From Ovis canadensis (Eukaryota; Chordata; Mammalia; Artiodactyla; Bovidae): a DNA stretch of 64,000 nt. The DNA is taken from contig NC_091245.1 in NCBI RefSeq assembly GCF_042477335.2, forward strand, positions 112,750,501 through 112,814,500, written 5' to 3'. The notes under the pieces were generated by a model. It was not told where the DNA came from and did no database searches. It worked only from the letters and a program-made list of their open reading frames with translations. The translations under genes and the position numbers were made by a program. Positions 23,455 through 35,961 of this stretch are shown piece by piece (within the stretch, counting starts at the first letter, position 1; every line of letters starts with the position of its first letter).

Positions 23455-25369
23455 TGCCAGGGTCCTTCCCCGGTGGATCCAGGGTAATTTGAAGGTGGGG
23501 ACAGAATTGGCCTCCTAGGAAAAAACTTATTTAATTACAGATAGAGAGAGATTAGAAAATTAGCGGAGCAAAAGAGGCTGAATAACTTGGTTTACATGGA
23601 ATACCAATCACCACCTACATAGGCCACAGGCATCTTTCCATTCTCCCGAAGGAGAAGAGACACTGAAGCCTCCCCAATCTGATCTTAGAAGCCCAGGCAA
23701 AATTAGTAGGCTTGGTGAGTACCCACGTACCAGATGGGAATTTGGCCAGAAAATAGTAGGCGAGAAAAAGAGGCTGAATAACTTGGTTTACGTGGAATAC
23801 CAATAAAATTCCAAAGCAAGGAATTTGCACCATCTACGTTGGGCTACCGGTGCCACTTGAATATCGTAGGTGCCCCTCCTCGGGCTCCTTTTCGTATGGA
23901 ACTTAAAATCCAGGGCAAGTAAGTAGACGTGGTGGGTACCCACGCTCCAGATGGGAATTCAGCCAGAAAAAGAAAGAAGCGACATGGGGGAATCAGTCTT
24001 TCCAGAAACTGATCCCATTTCTTTATTTTTTAGGTTTGCTTATATATCTTTTGTTACACATAGGGATGAATACAGAGTCACATGGGGGTCAGCAGTCCTG
24101 ACCTTTATCAAAATCAGGTGCTTCACATAAATGTATTTTAAAAAGGTCTTAGGGGTTTTACAACATCTTCTGGCCATGAGGCCTGCTGACATTTTATGAT
24201 TTTTTCTTTCTGATAACCAAAAACTTATTTTTTCCAAGGGTGTTTTTTCTTAAACCAGGCACCACCCTCCAAATAAAGTTGCATTCCTATAGGGTGAGGG
24301 TGTAGTGAGTTACAATCAAGAAAGGAGTTTATTTAACCCAAGGTTAACATGATTAATCTTAAAGGTTAATACTTATTTCTCCTATATGCTAGTTATATTC
24401 ATTATAAGGGCAGAGAATATGGAGATTTAGCAGCAAACATCAGCCCAACAAATGAAAACCCTTCACCAATGTTCCCCTAAGATCTATTTAGCCTTAAGAT
24501 AGTGATAAAGTTAGATTTTTGCATAGCAAGGACACAGTGATTTATAACAAAGTACAGTGATCTATAACAAAAGAGAAAATTCATTAACTCAAAAAGTCTA
24601 GTATTGCTAACATCAAAAACTACTATATTTCCTTTTCTATATTCCAAATACATTGATTAATATATTCCCAGGTGCCTAAGGATATGGAGGCCTGGCAGCA
24701 ATCTTGACTCAACAATGAGAAAAGCCCTATGCTAATTAAGACTTTCAAAATCCTCCAAACTCTCTGTGCTGTTTATGGTTGAGAGGTAGTAAACAATCAT
24801 GTGCTTGGCAGGAGTATGGATAATCTTGTCACACAAGCTAGTCTGCTGGCAGAGAGATTTGACCTGAGACACCCTTGTCACACCCAGGGCAGGGAATTAG
24901 CAGCAATTATTGGCACAACAAATGAAAAACCCTTCACCAATATAATTCCTAACCAACCCACTATACTAATAATTTCTAATTTCCCAAAAGAATCTGCCTT
25001 TAGTAAGTCTAAAACATATCGTGCCTCTCACGGTTGGGAGACTGTAAACAATCACGTGTGGCTGGACGAACCTGTACAGGCAGGCTAGATAACCTTCAGA
25101 GGAGTTCGTAAGTTGAAACACTCTTGTCACGCCCAGGAATTTTTATTGACTTGGAGCTGTAAGCTAACTCCTTCTCTGAGAGAGGTAATGGGGGTCAGAC
25201 CCCATAAAGTCAGAGGTGTAGGTGAGAGCATGAAACAGTAAAGTAGGTAGACTCTGGTTTTGGGGGTAGATGCTCGGGAACAGGGGATTTCCTGAGGCTT
25301 GATCACGCCTTTGTGTATGCCGAAGCCTCCTTCCTCATGACCTTTGCCATGGGTGGAGTTCCTCACTCA
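23455..25369 (-). mobile_element. ERV LTR inside the L1, antisense, with internal duplication
   Basis: Interrupts L1 ORF2 3' sequence. TG...CA ends are flanked by CGTGGA (23449-23454) and CATGGA (25370-25375), a 6-bp duplication with one mismatch. At 1.9 kb it is longer than its relatives (about 1.35 kb). Part of the excess is a duplicated block: AAAGAGGCTGAATAACTTGG occurs near 23570 and again near 23766, about 196 bp apart. The U3 side (24348-25345) is nearly colinear with 1262-2300. No viral genes were seen. Confidence 0.75.
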
Positions 25370-25709
25370 CATGGATTTATCTCTGGGCTTTCTATTTGGT
25401 TCCATTGATCTATATTTCTATCTTTGTGCTGATACCATACTCTCTTGATGACTGTGGCTATGTAGTAGAGCCTGAAGTCATGCAGGTTGATTCCTCCAGT
25501 TCCATTCTTCTTTCTCAAGATTGCTTTGGCCACTCGAGGTTTTTTTGTATTTCCATACAAATTGTGAAATTACTTGTTCTACCTCTGTGAAAAATACCAT
25601 TGGTAGCTTGATATGGAATGCATTAAATCTATAGATTGCTTTGGGTAGCATACTCAACTTCACTATATTGATTCTTCCAATCCATGAACAAGGTATATTA
25701 CTCCATCTA

Positions 25710-26210
25710 TTAGTGTCCTCTTTGATTTTTTTCTATATATACGTCTTTTGTTTCTTTAGGTAGATATATTCCTAAGTATTTTATTCTTTTCGTTGCAATG
25801 GTGAATAGAACTGTTTCCTTAATTTCTCTTTCTATTTTTTCATTATTATTGTGTAGGAATGCAAGAGATTTCTGTGTGTTGATTTTATATCCTGCAGGCT
25901 TGCTATATTCATTGATTAGCTCTAGTAATTTTCTGGTGGAGTCTTTAAGGTTTTCTATGCAGAGGATCATGTCATCTGCAAACAGTGAGAGATTTACTTC
26001 TTCTTTTCCAATTTGGATTCCTTTTACTTCTTTTTCTGCTCTGATTGCTGTGGCCAAAACTTCCAAAACTATGTCGAATAGTAGTGGTGAAAATGGGCAC
26101 CATTGTCTTGTTCCAGACTTTAGGGGAAATGCTTTCCATTTTTCACCATTGAGGATAATATTTGCTGTGGGTTTGTCATATATAGCTTGGAGAAGGGAAT
26201 GGCAAGCCAC
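25710..26210 (-). pseudogene. L1 ORF2 reverse-transcriptase fragment
   Basis: Open - strand frame carrying the L1 RT core: [38 protein letters not shown] and the catalytic FADDMI followed by [18 protein letters not shown]. The upstream part of the RT is cut off by the BovB insertion at about 26189. It is a retroelement remnant, not a host gene. Confidence 0.85.
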
Positions 26211-29200
26211 TTCAGTATTCTTACCTTGAGAACCCCATCAACAGTATGAAAAGGCAAAATGATAGGATACCAAAAGAGGAACTCCCCAGGTAAGTAGGTG
26301 CCCAATATGCTACTGGAGATCAGTGGAGAAATAACTCCAGAAAGAATGAAGGGATGGAGCCAAAGCAAAAACAATACCCAGTTGTGGATGTAACTGGTGA
26401 TAGAAGCAAGATCCGATGCTGTAAAGAGCAATATTGCATAGGAACCTGGAATGTCAGGTCCATGAATCAAGGCAAATTGGAAAGGTCAAACAAGACATGG
26501 CAAGGGTGAACGTCGACATTCTAGGAATCAGCGAACTAAAATGGACTGGAATGGGTGAATTTAACTCAGATGACCATTATATCTACTACTGCAGGCAGGA
26601 ATCCCTCAGAAGAAAAGAAGTAGCCATCATGGTCAACAAGAGTCCAAAATGCAGTACTTGGATGCAATCTCAAAAACAACAGAATGATCTCTGTTCGTCT
26701 CCAAGGCAAACCATTCAATATCACAGTAATCCAAGTCTATGCCCCAACCAGTAATGCTGAAGAAGCTGAAGTTGAATGGTTTTATGAAGACCTACAAGAT
26801 CTTTTAGAACTAACACCCAAAAAAGATGTCCTTTTCATGATAGGGGACTGGAATGCAAAAGTGGGAAGTCAAGAAACACCTGGAGTAACAGGCAAATTTG
26901 GCCTTGGAATGCGGAATGAAGCAGGGCAAAGACTAATAGAGTTTTGCCAAGAAAATGCACTGGTCATAGCAAACACCCTCTTCCAACAACACAAGAGAAG
27001 ACTCTACACATGGACATCACCAGATGGTCAACACCAAAATCAGATTGATTATATTCTCTGCAGCCAAAGATGGAGAAGCACTATACAGTCAACAAAAACA
27101 AGACCAGGAGCTGACTGTGGCTCAGATCATGAACTCCTTATTGCCAAATTCAGACTTAAATTGAAGAAAGTAGGGAAAACCACTAGACCATTCAGGTATG
27201 ACCTAAATCAAATCCCTTATGATTATACAGTGGAAGTGAGAAATAGATTTAAGGGCCTAGATCTGATAGATAGAGTGCCTGATGAAATATGGACTGAGGT
27301 TCGTGACATTGTGCAGGAGACAGGGATCAAGACCTTCCCCATAGAAAAGAAATGCAAAAAAGCAAAATGGCTGTCAGGGAAGACCTTACAAATAGCTGTG
27401 AAAAGAAGAGATGTGAAAAGCAAAGGAGAAAAGGAAAGCTATAAGCATCTGAATGCAGAGTTCCAAAGAATAGCAAGAAGAGATAAGAAAGCCTTCTTCA
27501 GTGATCAGTGCAAAGAAACAGAGGAAAACAACAGAATGGGAAAGACTAGAGATCTCTTCAAGAAAATTAGAGATACCAAGAGAACGTTTCAAGCAAAGAT
27601 GAGCTTGATAAAGGACAGCAATGGTATGGACCTAACAGAAGCAGAAGATATTAAGAAGAGGTGGCAGAAAAACGGAAGAACTGTACAAAAAACATCTTCA
27701 TGACCCAGATAATCATGATGATGTGATCACTAATCTAGAGCCAGACATCTTGGGAAATGAAGTTAAGAGGGCCTTAGAAAGCATCACTACAAACAAAGCT
27801 AGCGGAGGTGATGGAATTCCAGTTGAGCTGTTTCAAATCCTGAAAAATGATGCTGTGAAAGTGCTGCACTCAATATGCCAGCAAAGTTGGAAAACTCAGC
27901 AGTGGCCACAGGACTGGAAAGGTCAGTTTTCGTTCCAATTCCAAAGAAAGGAAATGCAAAAGAATGCTCTAACTACCGCACAATTGCACTCATCTCACAT
28001 GCTAGTAAAGTAATGCTCAAAATTCTCCAAGCCAGGCTTCAGCAATACATGAACCGTGAACTCCCTGATGTTCAAGCTGGTTTTAGAAAAGGTGGAGGAA
28101 CCAGAGATCAAATTGCCAACATCCGCTGGATCATGGAAAAAGCAAGAGAGTTCCAGAAAAATATCTATTTCTGCTTTCTTGACTATGCCAAAGCCTTTGA
28201 CTGTGTGGATCACAATAAACTGTGGAAAATTCTGAATGAGATGGGAATTCCAGACCACCTAACCTGCCTCTTGAGAAATCTGTATGCAGGTGAGGAAGCA
28301 ACAGTTAGAACTGGACATGGAACAACAGACTGGTTCCAAATAGGAAAAGGAGTACGTCAAGGCTGTATATTGTCACCCTGCTTACTTAACTTATATGCAG
28401 AGTACATCATGAGAAACACTGGACTGGAAGAAACACAAGCTGGAATCAAGATTGCCAGGAGAAATATCAATAACCTCAGATATGCAGATGACACCACCCT
28501 TATGGCCAAAAGTGAAGAGGAGCTAAAAAGCCTCTTGATGAAAGTGAAAGAGGAGAGTGAAAAAGTTGGCTTAAAGCTCAACATTCAGAAAACGAAGATC
28601 ATGGCATCTGGTCCCATCACTTCATGGGAAATAGATGGGGAAACAGTGGAAACAGTGTCAGGCTTTATTTTGGGGGGCTCCAAAATCACTGCAGATGGTG
28701 ATTGCAGCCATGAAATTAAAAGACGCTTACTCCTTGGAAGCAAAGTTATGACCAACCTAGATAGCATATTGAAAAGCAGAGACATTACTTTGCCAACTAA
28801 GGTCCGTCTAGTCAAGGCTATGGTTTTTCCTGTGGTCATGTATGGATGTGAGAGTTGGACTGTGAAGAAGGCTGAGCGCCGAAGAATCGATGCGTTTGAA
28901 CTGTGGTGTTGGAGAAGACTCTTGAGAGTCCCTTGGACTGGGAGGAGATCCAACCAGTCCATTCGGAAGGAGATCAACCCTGGGATTTCTTTGGAAGGAA
29001 TGATGCTGAAGCTGAAACTCCAGTACTTTGGCCACCTCATGCAAAGAGTTGACTCATTGGAAAAGACTCTGATGCTGGGAGGGATTGGGAGCAGGAGGAG
29101 AAGGGGACGACAGAGGATGAGATGGCTGGATGGTATCACAGACTCGATGGACGTGAGTCTGAGTGAACTCTGGGAGATGGTGATGGACAGGGAGGCCTGA

Positions 29201-29260
29201 CATGTTGCGATTCATGGGGTCACAAAGAGTTGGACACGACTCAGCGACTGAACAGAACTG
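26189..29260 (+). mobile_element. Near-complete BovB inside the L1
   Basis: About 3.07 kb in sense, from ATGGCAAGCCACTTCAG to a GACTGAACAGAACTG end, inserted in L1 RT sequence. 26684-27703 encodes the APE-type endonuclease (IGDWNAKVGSQ, LYTWTSPDGQHQNQIDYI, GSDHELL) with its metal-binding Asp and His residues present. 27875-29200 encodes the reverse transcriptase (YFCFLDYAKAFDCVDHNKLW, YADDTTLMAK). Only a few frameshifts, near 26690 and 27690-27900, separate the frames, so this is the best-preserved BovB here. No clear target duplication was found; a few L1 bases seem to have been lost at the junction. Confidence 0.9.
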
Positions 29261-30491
29261 GTGTTGAGGTATGTTCCTTCTATTTCTGCTTTCTGGAGAG
29301 TTTTTATCATAAATAGATGTTGAATTTTGTCATAAACTTTCTATGCATCTATTGAGATAATCATATGGTTTTTATTTTTCAATTTGTTAATGTGGTGTAT
29401 TACATTGATTGATTTGTGGATATCGAAGAATCCTTGCATCCCTGGGATAAAGCCCACTTGGTCATGATGTATGATCTTTTTAATGTGTTGTTGGATTCTG
29501 ATTGCTAGAATTTTGTTGAGGATTTTTGCATCTATGTTCATCAGTGATATTGGCCTGTAGTTTTCTTTTTTTGTGGCATCTTTGTCAGGTTTTGGTATTA
29601 GGGTGATGGTGGCCTCATAGAATGAATTTGGAAGTTTACATTCCTCTGCAATTTTCTGGAAGAGTTTGAATAGAATAGATGTTAGCTCTTCTCTAAATTT
29701 TTGGTAGAATTCAGCTGTGAAGCCATCTGGACCTGGGCTTTTGTTTGCTGGAAGATTTCTGATTACAGTTTTGATTTCTGTGCTTGTGATGGTCTGTTGA
29801 GATTTTCTATTTCTTCCTGGTTCAGTTTTGGAAAGTTGTACTTTTCTAAAAATTTGTCCATTTCTTCCGCGTTGTCCATTTTATTGGCATATAATTGCTG
29901 ATAGTAGTCTCTTATGATCCTTTGTATTTCTGTGTTGTCTGTTGTGATCTCTCCATTTTCATTCCTAATTTTACTGATTTGATTTTTCTCCCTTTGTTTC
30001 TTGATGAGTCTGGCTAATGGTCTGTCACTTTTATTTATCCTTTCAAAGAACCAGCTTTTGGCTTTGTTGATTTTTGCTATAGTTTCTTTTGTTTCTTTTG
30101 CATTTGTTTCTGCCCTAATTTTAAAGATTTCTTTCATTCTACTAACCTTGGGATTCTTTATTTCTTCCTTTTCTAGTTGTTTTAGGTGTAGAGTCAGGTT
30201 ATTTATTTGACTTTTTTCTTGTTTCTTGAGGTATGCCTGTATTACTATGAACCTTCCCCTTAGCACTGCTTTTATAGTGTCCCACAGGTTTTGGGTCATT
30301 TTGCTTTCATTTTCATTCATTTCTATGCACATTTTGACTTATTTTTTTATTTCTTTTGTGATTTGTTGGTCATTCAGCAGCGTGTTGTTCATCTTCTATA
30401 TGTTGGAATTTTTAATAGTTTTTCTCCTGTAACTGACATCTAATCTTACTGCATTGTGGTCAGAAAAGATGCTTGGAATGATTTCCATTTT

Positions 30492-30977
30492 TTAAAATTT
30501 ACCAAGGCTTGATTTATGGCCCAGGATGTGATCTATCCTGGAGAAGGTTCCATGTGCGCTTGAGAAAAAGGTGAAATTCATTGTTTTGGGGTGAAATGTC
30601 CTATAGATATTAATTAGGTCTAACTGGTCTATTGTATCACTTAAAGTTTGTGTTTCCTTGTTAATTTTCTGTTTAGTTGATCTGTCCACAGATGTGAGTG
30701 GAGTATTAAAGTCTCCCACTATTATTGTGTTGTTGTTAATTTCCGCTTTCATACTTGTTAGCATTTGTCTTACATATTGTGGTGCTCCTATGTTGGGTGC
30801 ATATATATTTATAATTGTTATATCTTCTTGGATTGTTCCTTTGATCATTATGTAGTGTCCTTCTTTGTCTCTTTTCACAGCCTTTCTTTTAAAGTCTATT
30901 TTATCTGATATGAGTATTGCTACTGCTGCTTTCTTCTGGTCTATGTTTGCATGGAATATCTTTTTCCAGCCCTTCAC
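30492..30977 (-). pseudogene. L1 ORF2 endonuclease fragment
   Basis: The - strand frame reads IINIYAPNIGAPQYVRQML, then VGDFNTPLT and RIDHILG, the APE-type endonuclease motifs of L1. Stops and frame changes on either side show ORF2 is broken. Confidence 0.8.
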
Positions 30978-31251
30978 TTTCAGTCTGTATGTTTCCCTTG
31001 TTTCGAGGTGGTTCTCTTGTAGACAATATACATAGGGGTCTTGTTTTTATATCCATTCAGCCAGTCTTTGTCTTTTTGTTGGGGCATTCAACCCATTTAC
31101 ATTTATGGTAATTATTGATAAGTATGATCCTGTTGCCATTTACTTTATTGTTTTGTACTTTATTCGAGTTTATATGCCCTTTTTGTGTTTCCTGTCTAGA
31201 GAAGATCCTTTAGCATTTGTTGGAGAGCTGGTTTGGTGGTGCTGAATTCTC

Positions 31252-32118
31252 TCAGTTTTTGCTTGTCTGTAAAGCTTTGATTTCTCCTTCATATTTGAAT
31301 GAGATCCTTGCTGGGTACAGTAATCTGAGCTGTAGGTTATTTTCTTTCATCACTTTAAGTATGTCCTGACATTCCCTTCTGGCCTGAAGAGTTTCTATTG
31401 AAAGATCGGCTGTTATCCTTATGGGAATCGCCTTGTGTGTTATTTGTTGTTTTCCCCTTGCTGCTTTTACTATTTGTTCTTTGTGTTTGATCTTTGTTAA
31501 TTTGATTAATATGTGTCTTGGGGTGTTTCGCCTTGGGTTTATCCTATTTGGAACTCTCTGTGTTTCTTGGACTTGGGTGATTATTTCCTTCCCCATTTCA
31601 GGGAAGTTTTCAACTATTAACTCAAGTATTTTCTCATGGTCTTTCTTTTTGTCTTCTTCTTCTGGGACTCCTATGATTCGAATGTTGGAGTGTTTAATAT
31701 TGTCCCAGAGGTCTCTGAGATTGTCTTCATTTCTTTTAATTCATTTTTATTTTTTCCTCTCTGCTTCATTTATTTCTACCATTCTATCTTCTACCTCACT
31801 AATCCTATCTTCTGCCTCCATTATTCTACTATTTGTTCCCTCCAGAGTGTTTTTGACCTCATTTATTGCATTATTCACTATATATTGACTCTTTTTTATT
31901 TCTTCTAGGTCCTTGTTAAACCTTTCTTGCATCTTCTCAATCCTTGTCTCCAGGCTATTTACCTGTGATTCCGTTTTATGTTCAAGATTTTGGATCATTT
32001 TCACTATCATTATTCGGAATTCTTTATCATTTAGATTCCGTATCTCTTCCTCTTTTGTTTGGTTTGGTGGGCATTTCTCCTGTTCCTTTACCTGCTGGGT
32101 AGTCCTCTGTCTCTTCAT
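31252..32118 (-). pseudogene. L1 ORF1 (RNA-binding protein), frame-broken
   Basis: Two - strand frames make up ORF1. 32118-31747 encodes a charged, heptad-like coiled coil (ESQVNSLETRIEKMQ, ISEVEDRMVEINEAERK). 31596-31252 encodes the C-terminal nucleic-acid-binding region (PRHILIKLTKIKHKEQIVKA, ARISFKYEGEIKAL). The join between them is frameshifted, so a full trimeric ORF1 protein is not encoded. Confidence 0.8.
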
Positions 32119-34925
32119 CTTGTTTATACTGCTGTGTTTGGGGTGTCCTCTCTGTATTCTGGCAGTTTGTGGAGTTCTCTTTATTGTGGAGTTTCCTCAC
32201 TGTGGGTGGGGTTGTACGGGTGGCTTGTCAAGGTTTCCTGGTTAGGGAAGCTTGTGTTGGTGTTCTGGTGGGTGGAGCTGGATTTCTTCTCTCTGGAGTG
32301 CAATGAAGTGTCCAGTAATGAGTTATGAGATGTCAATGGGTTTGGAGTGATTTTGGGCAGCCTGTATATTGAAGCTCAGGTCTATGTTCCTGAGTTGCTG
32401 GAGAATTTGCATGATATGTCTTGCTCTGGAACTTGTTGGCCCTTGGGTGGTGCTTGGTTTCAGTGTAGTTATGGAGGCATTTGATGAGCTCCTGTTGATT
32501 AGTGTTCCCTGGAGTCAGGAGTTTTCTGGTGTTCTCAGGATTTGGACTTAAGCCTCCTGCTTCTGGTTTTCAGTCTTATTTTTACCCTAACCTCAAGACT
32601 TCTCCATCTATACAGCACTGCTGATAAAACATCTAGGTTGAAGATGAAAAGTTTCTCCACAGTGAGGGACATTCAGAGAGGTTCACAGAGTTACATGGAG
32701 AAGAGAAGAGGGCGGAGGGAGATAGAGGTGACCAGGATGAGATGAGGTGGAATCAAAAGAGGAGAGAGCAAGCTAGCCAGTAATCACTTCCTGATGTGCA
32801 CTCTACAGTCTGGACTGCTCAGAGATGTTCACAAAGTTACACAGAGAAGAGAAGAGGGAGGAAGGAGACAGAGGTGGCCAGGAGGATAAAGAGGGGAATC
32901 AAAAGGAAAGAGACAGATCTAGCTAGTAACCAGTTACCTAAGTGTTCTCCACACCGCAGAACACACAAAGAGATTCACAGATTTGGGTAGAGAAGAGAAG
33001 GAGGAGGGAGGAGATAGAGACGACCTGGTGGAGAAAAAGGAGAGTCTAAAGGAGGAGAGAGCAGTCAAGCCAATAATCTTGCTCCCAAGTAAAAACGGGT
33101 ACTGAAGATTGGGTTCTTAAAGGTACAAAATTGATAACAAAATTGATAACAAATACCAAGCAAGATTAAAAATCTAGAGAAGAGGTTGGATTTTCAAAAA
33201 TACAATATTAGAGAAAAAAAGTCACAAAAATTATTTTAAAATATATATGTGAAGTTTACTTTTAAAAATAGGGTCTCTCTCTCTTTTTTTTTTTGCAAAG
33301 TAATAGTAGGTTATAAAAATGAAAATTAAAGCAATAATAAAGTGAAAGAAAGTGAAGTCGCTCAGTCATGTCTGACTCTTTGCGACCCCATGGACTGCAG
33401 CCTACCGGGTTCCTCCATGGGATTCTCCAGGCAAGAGTATTGGAGTGGGTTGCCATTATAGAGGACTTAAAATTTAAAAATATAAAAAATTAAAGAATGA
33501 TAGTAAAAATGTATCTAGACCTTTGTCTGGTGTTGTTGTGGGCAGTGTGGGGTCAGTTTATTTTTGGATAGTACCTTGAACTGGCTTATATTTCTCAAGA
33601 TCTATAGGGCCCTTCCTATGTAGTTGGTACTAACTACAGGGTGTTTTTTAGTTTGTTTGTTTGTTTGTTTTAACTACAGTGTTTTAATCTATTGCACCTG
33701 TCACTTCCAAGGTGGTTCCCTCTGTTTTAGCTGCTTCTGTTTGCTGGTCTCTTCAGTGTCTAATTTCCACCCTGACACAAGGGGGCGGTGGTGGACACTT
33801 TTTTTAGGCTCATTTGTTCAGTCTTGCTGTGGGGAGGGAGGGACGCTTCAAACAAATAACACTGGCGTGTGCTTGCAGTGTCTCGGCCACACTGGGTTTG
33901 CCCCCACTTACCGCTTAGGCTTAGGCTCTAGGTTGCTCTGCTGGGAGCTGTCTAAAGCCAGCCCTGGGCTGCATACACCTCCCAGGTCTAAGCCGCTCAG
34001 TTTCAGGTACTGGGGTACTCCTCAGAGGTGCAGACTCGGCTGGGCCTGCGTTTTGTGCCCTTTCCAAGTCCGAGCAGCTCAGGTGACCAGGTTTTTGGCG
34101 AGCGCAGTTGCTGCAACTTATCGCCTCCTCCATCCCTGCCACTCCGTTTTCTGGGTGTACATCCGGCACACCTTCTCAGGCGGATGTTGACCATCCAAAA
34201 TCCCAAGAAATCTTGGTTAGCAAAGAAGCCTGCTTGCAGTTTGGTAGATAATGCCTCTCTGGGGCCACGATTGCCCGCTTCTGGCTCTGGCTGCCTGTCA
34301 CCGGAGGGGGATGGTCTGCAACCGGCTAGCTCTGTTCAGTCTTTTGTTCTGTGAGCGGGCCTGGCGGTGTCTTAGGTTAGGGCTTTTCCCATCGTAGCTA
34401 TCCCACAGTCTGGTTTGCTAGCCCAAGTTAGTTCGCTCTGATTACCCTCAGGGCATTCAGGCACGATCCTTACTCTAAGCAATGCAGCCCCCTCTTGCTA
34501 ATGGTGGGTGCAGGAGTCTGTGCTGCTTCTCTGCTGGGGGAGTTACCATTGGGCACATAATCTGTGGGTTTTAATTTTTTATTTATTTTTCCTCCCGGTT
34601 ATGTTGCCCTCTGTAGTTCCAAGGCTCATCACAAGCTTGGCAGTGAGAATGTTTCCTGGTGTTTGGAAATGTCTCTCTTTTTTAAGACTCCCTTCCCGGG
34701 ATGGAGCTCCATCCCTACCTCTTTTGTTTCTCTTTTTATCTTTTATATTTTTTACTGCCTCCTTACAAAGACAACGAGCTTCTTTTCTGGGTCCCTGATG
34801 TCTTCTTCCAGCATTCAGGAGTTGTTTTGTAGAATTTACTCAGCGTTCAAATGTTCTTTTGATGAATTTGTGGGGGAGAAAGTGGTCTCCCCGTCCTCTT
34901 CCTCCCCCATCTAAGGACCGCCCCC
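32119..34925 (-). mobile_element. L1 5' UTR with tandem blocks and a SINE
   Basis: Long 5' UTR of the nested L1. 32668-33090 holds three imperfect blocks of about 130-150 bp, each with a TTCACA.AGTTACA-like start, an AGAGAAGAGAAG run and a TAGCCAGTAAT-like end. A Bov-tA lies at 33343-33461. The GC-rich promoter-like end (33700-34925) matches 1-1261. The orientation would drive transcription away from LY9 exon 2, towards exon 1. Confidence 0.8.
33343..33461 (-). repeat. Bov-tA SINE fragment, antisense
   Basis: GAAGTCGCTCAGTCATGTCTG to GGAGTGGGTTGCCATTATAG, nested in the L1 5' UTR. Confidence 0.85.
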
Positions 34926-34942
34926 TCTCTACATATTTTTCT

Positions 34943-35961
34943 ACCCAAAATTCCTGGTGGGAACAGCCTGAGTCCTGAACCCATCTGGTTTAGTCTAGGG
35001 TTTGCAGAGCACTCTTGAGAGCCGTAGAAGCCTGGAATCTGAGAATCCAAGCTGGAGTCACCCAGCAGAATGCACAAGGCCTCTCCAAGGAAATAAGCTG
35101 CTGTAGCCAAACGTCAGGCCTCTGGAAGCCTTGGAAACAATGGTTATCCATGACCTGAGTCTTTCCTGAGAAGAGGAAATCAGGTGCTTAATCAATGCTA
35201 CCTACTATTCCCAACCCCAAGTCTTTTTCCTAAGGATAGACCAGATTTTCCTGGCCTTGCCAAAGTTAAGTAGAGATTCCCTGGACACTGAGGAAAAGGT
35301 AAGATGAAAGGTGAGAAGATTTTTTTTTGTTCCCAATATTTTATTATGAAAACTCTCAAACATATAGAAAACTGGAAAGAATTTTGCAGTGAACACTCAG
35401 ATACCTCCCATCTCAGTTCTCCCATTGGGGTTTTACTCTTCTTGCTATATCACACACCTATTCATCTATCCACTGGTTTAGTCATCCATCAATACATCTT
35501 GGTTTTTTAAAGGTGCTGCTTTTTTACTTCTTTAGTTCTTTATGATTTACAGCAACCTGGTTTTATTTCATCTCTAACACATTTCTGGAAGAAGATGGTA
35601 CAGGTGGGACATTTCTAGCTTATAGATGAGTAAACTCATTCTCAGGGAAATTCAGAAATTCATCCAAAGTCACTATTCTCATTTCCTTGTGGAATGGAAG
35701 ACTATAAAGTCTTTTGTACTGATTATTATAGATACATTCATGATAGAAAATGTCAGGTGAGTGAATGAATAACTTTGCTAAGCAATGGACCTAGAGGGAG
35801 GATGGCCAAAATATCATCTCATTTCTCAACATTTAGCATTTATTATCAACATGTGTTTTTACAATGAATGAATGACTGCATGCATGAATAAACAAACAAA
35901 TGAATGAATGCTGGCTAGAGGATCCCAGCTGCTTCTCCAAGTCCCTCTTTTGTCTCTGCAG
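34943..35961. other. End of LY9 intron 1, mostly unique
   Basis: No exon recognised. A weak antisense MIR-like stretch may lie near 35620-35680 (GATGAGTAAACTCA). A GAATGAATGAATG-type simple repeat occurs at 35863-35911, just before the V1 acceptor. Confidence 0.5.

Larger units (their letters stand above)
21987..34942 (-). mobile_element. Full-length L1, antisense, with two nested insertions
   Basis: A perfect 17-bp direct repeat TCTCTACATATTTTTCT at 21987-22003 and 34926-34942 brackets one L1. It runs from its T-rich (poly-A) 3' end at 22004 to its 5' end at 34925. Subtracting the LTR (23455-25369) and the BovB (about 26189-29260) leaves about 7.9 kb. On the - strand the order is 5' UTR (34925 to about 32120), ORF1 (about 32118-31250), ORF2 endonuclease (near 30977-30492), reverse transcriptase (around 26210-25710), 3' end. 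It lies antisense in LY9 intron 1. Confidence 0.9.

Noticed and set aside
32668-33090. Spaced repeats as a CRISPR array
   Set aside because: The units are about 140 bp, diverged, without short identical repeats or spacers, and lie in an L1 5' UTR of a mammalian genome.
33624-34190. 188-codon ORF at 33624-34190 as a secreted protein
   Set aside because: It lies within the antisense L1 5' UTR, and the related sequence at 1-1261 does not keep the frame.
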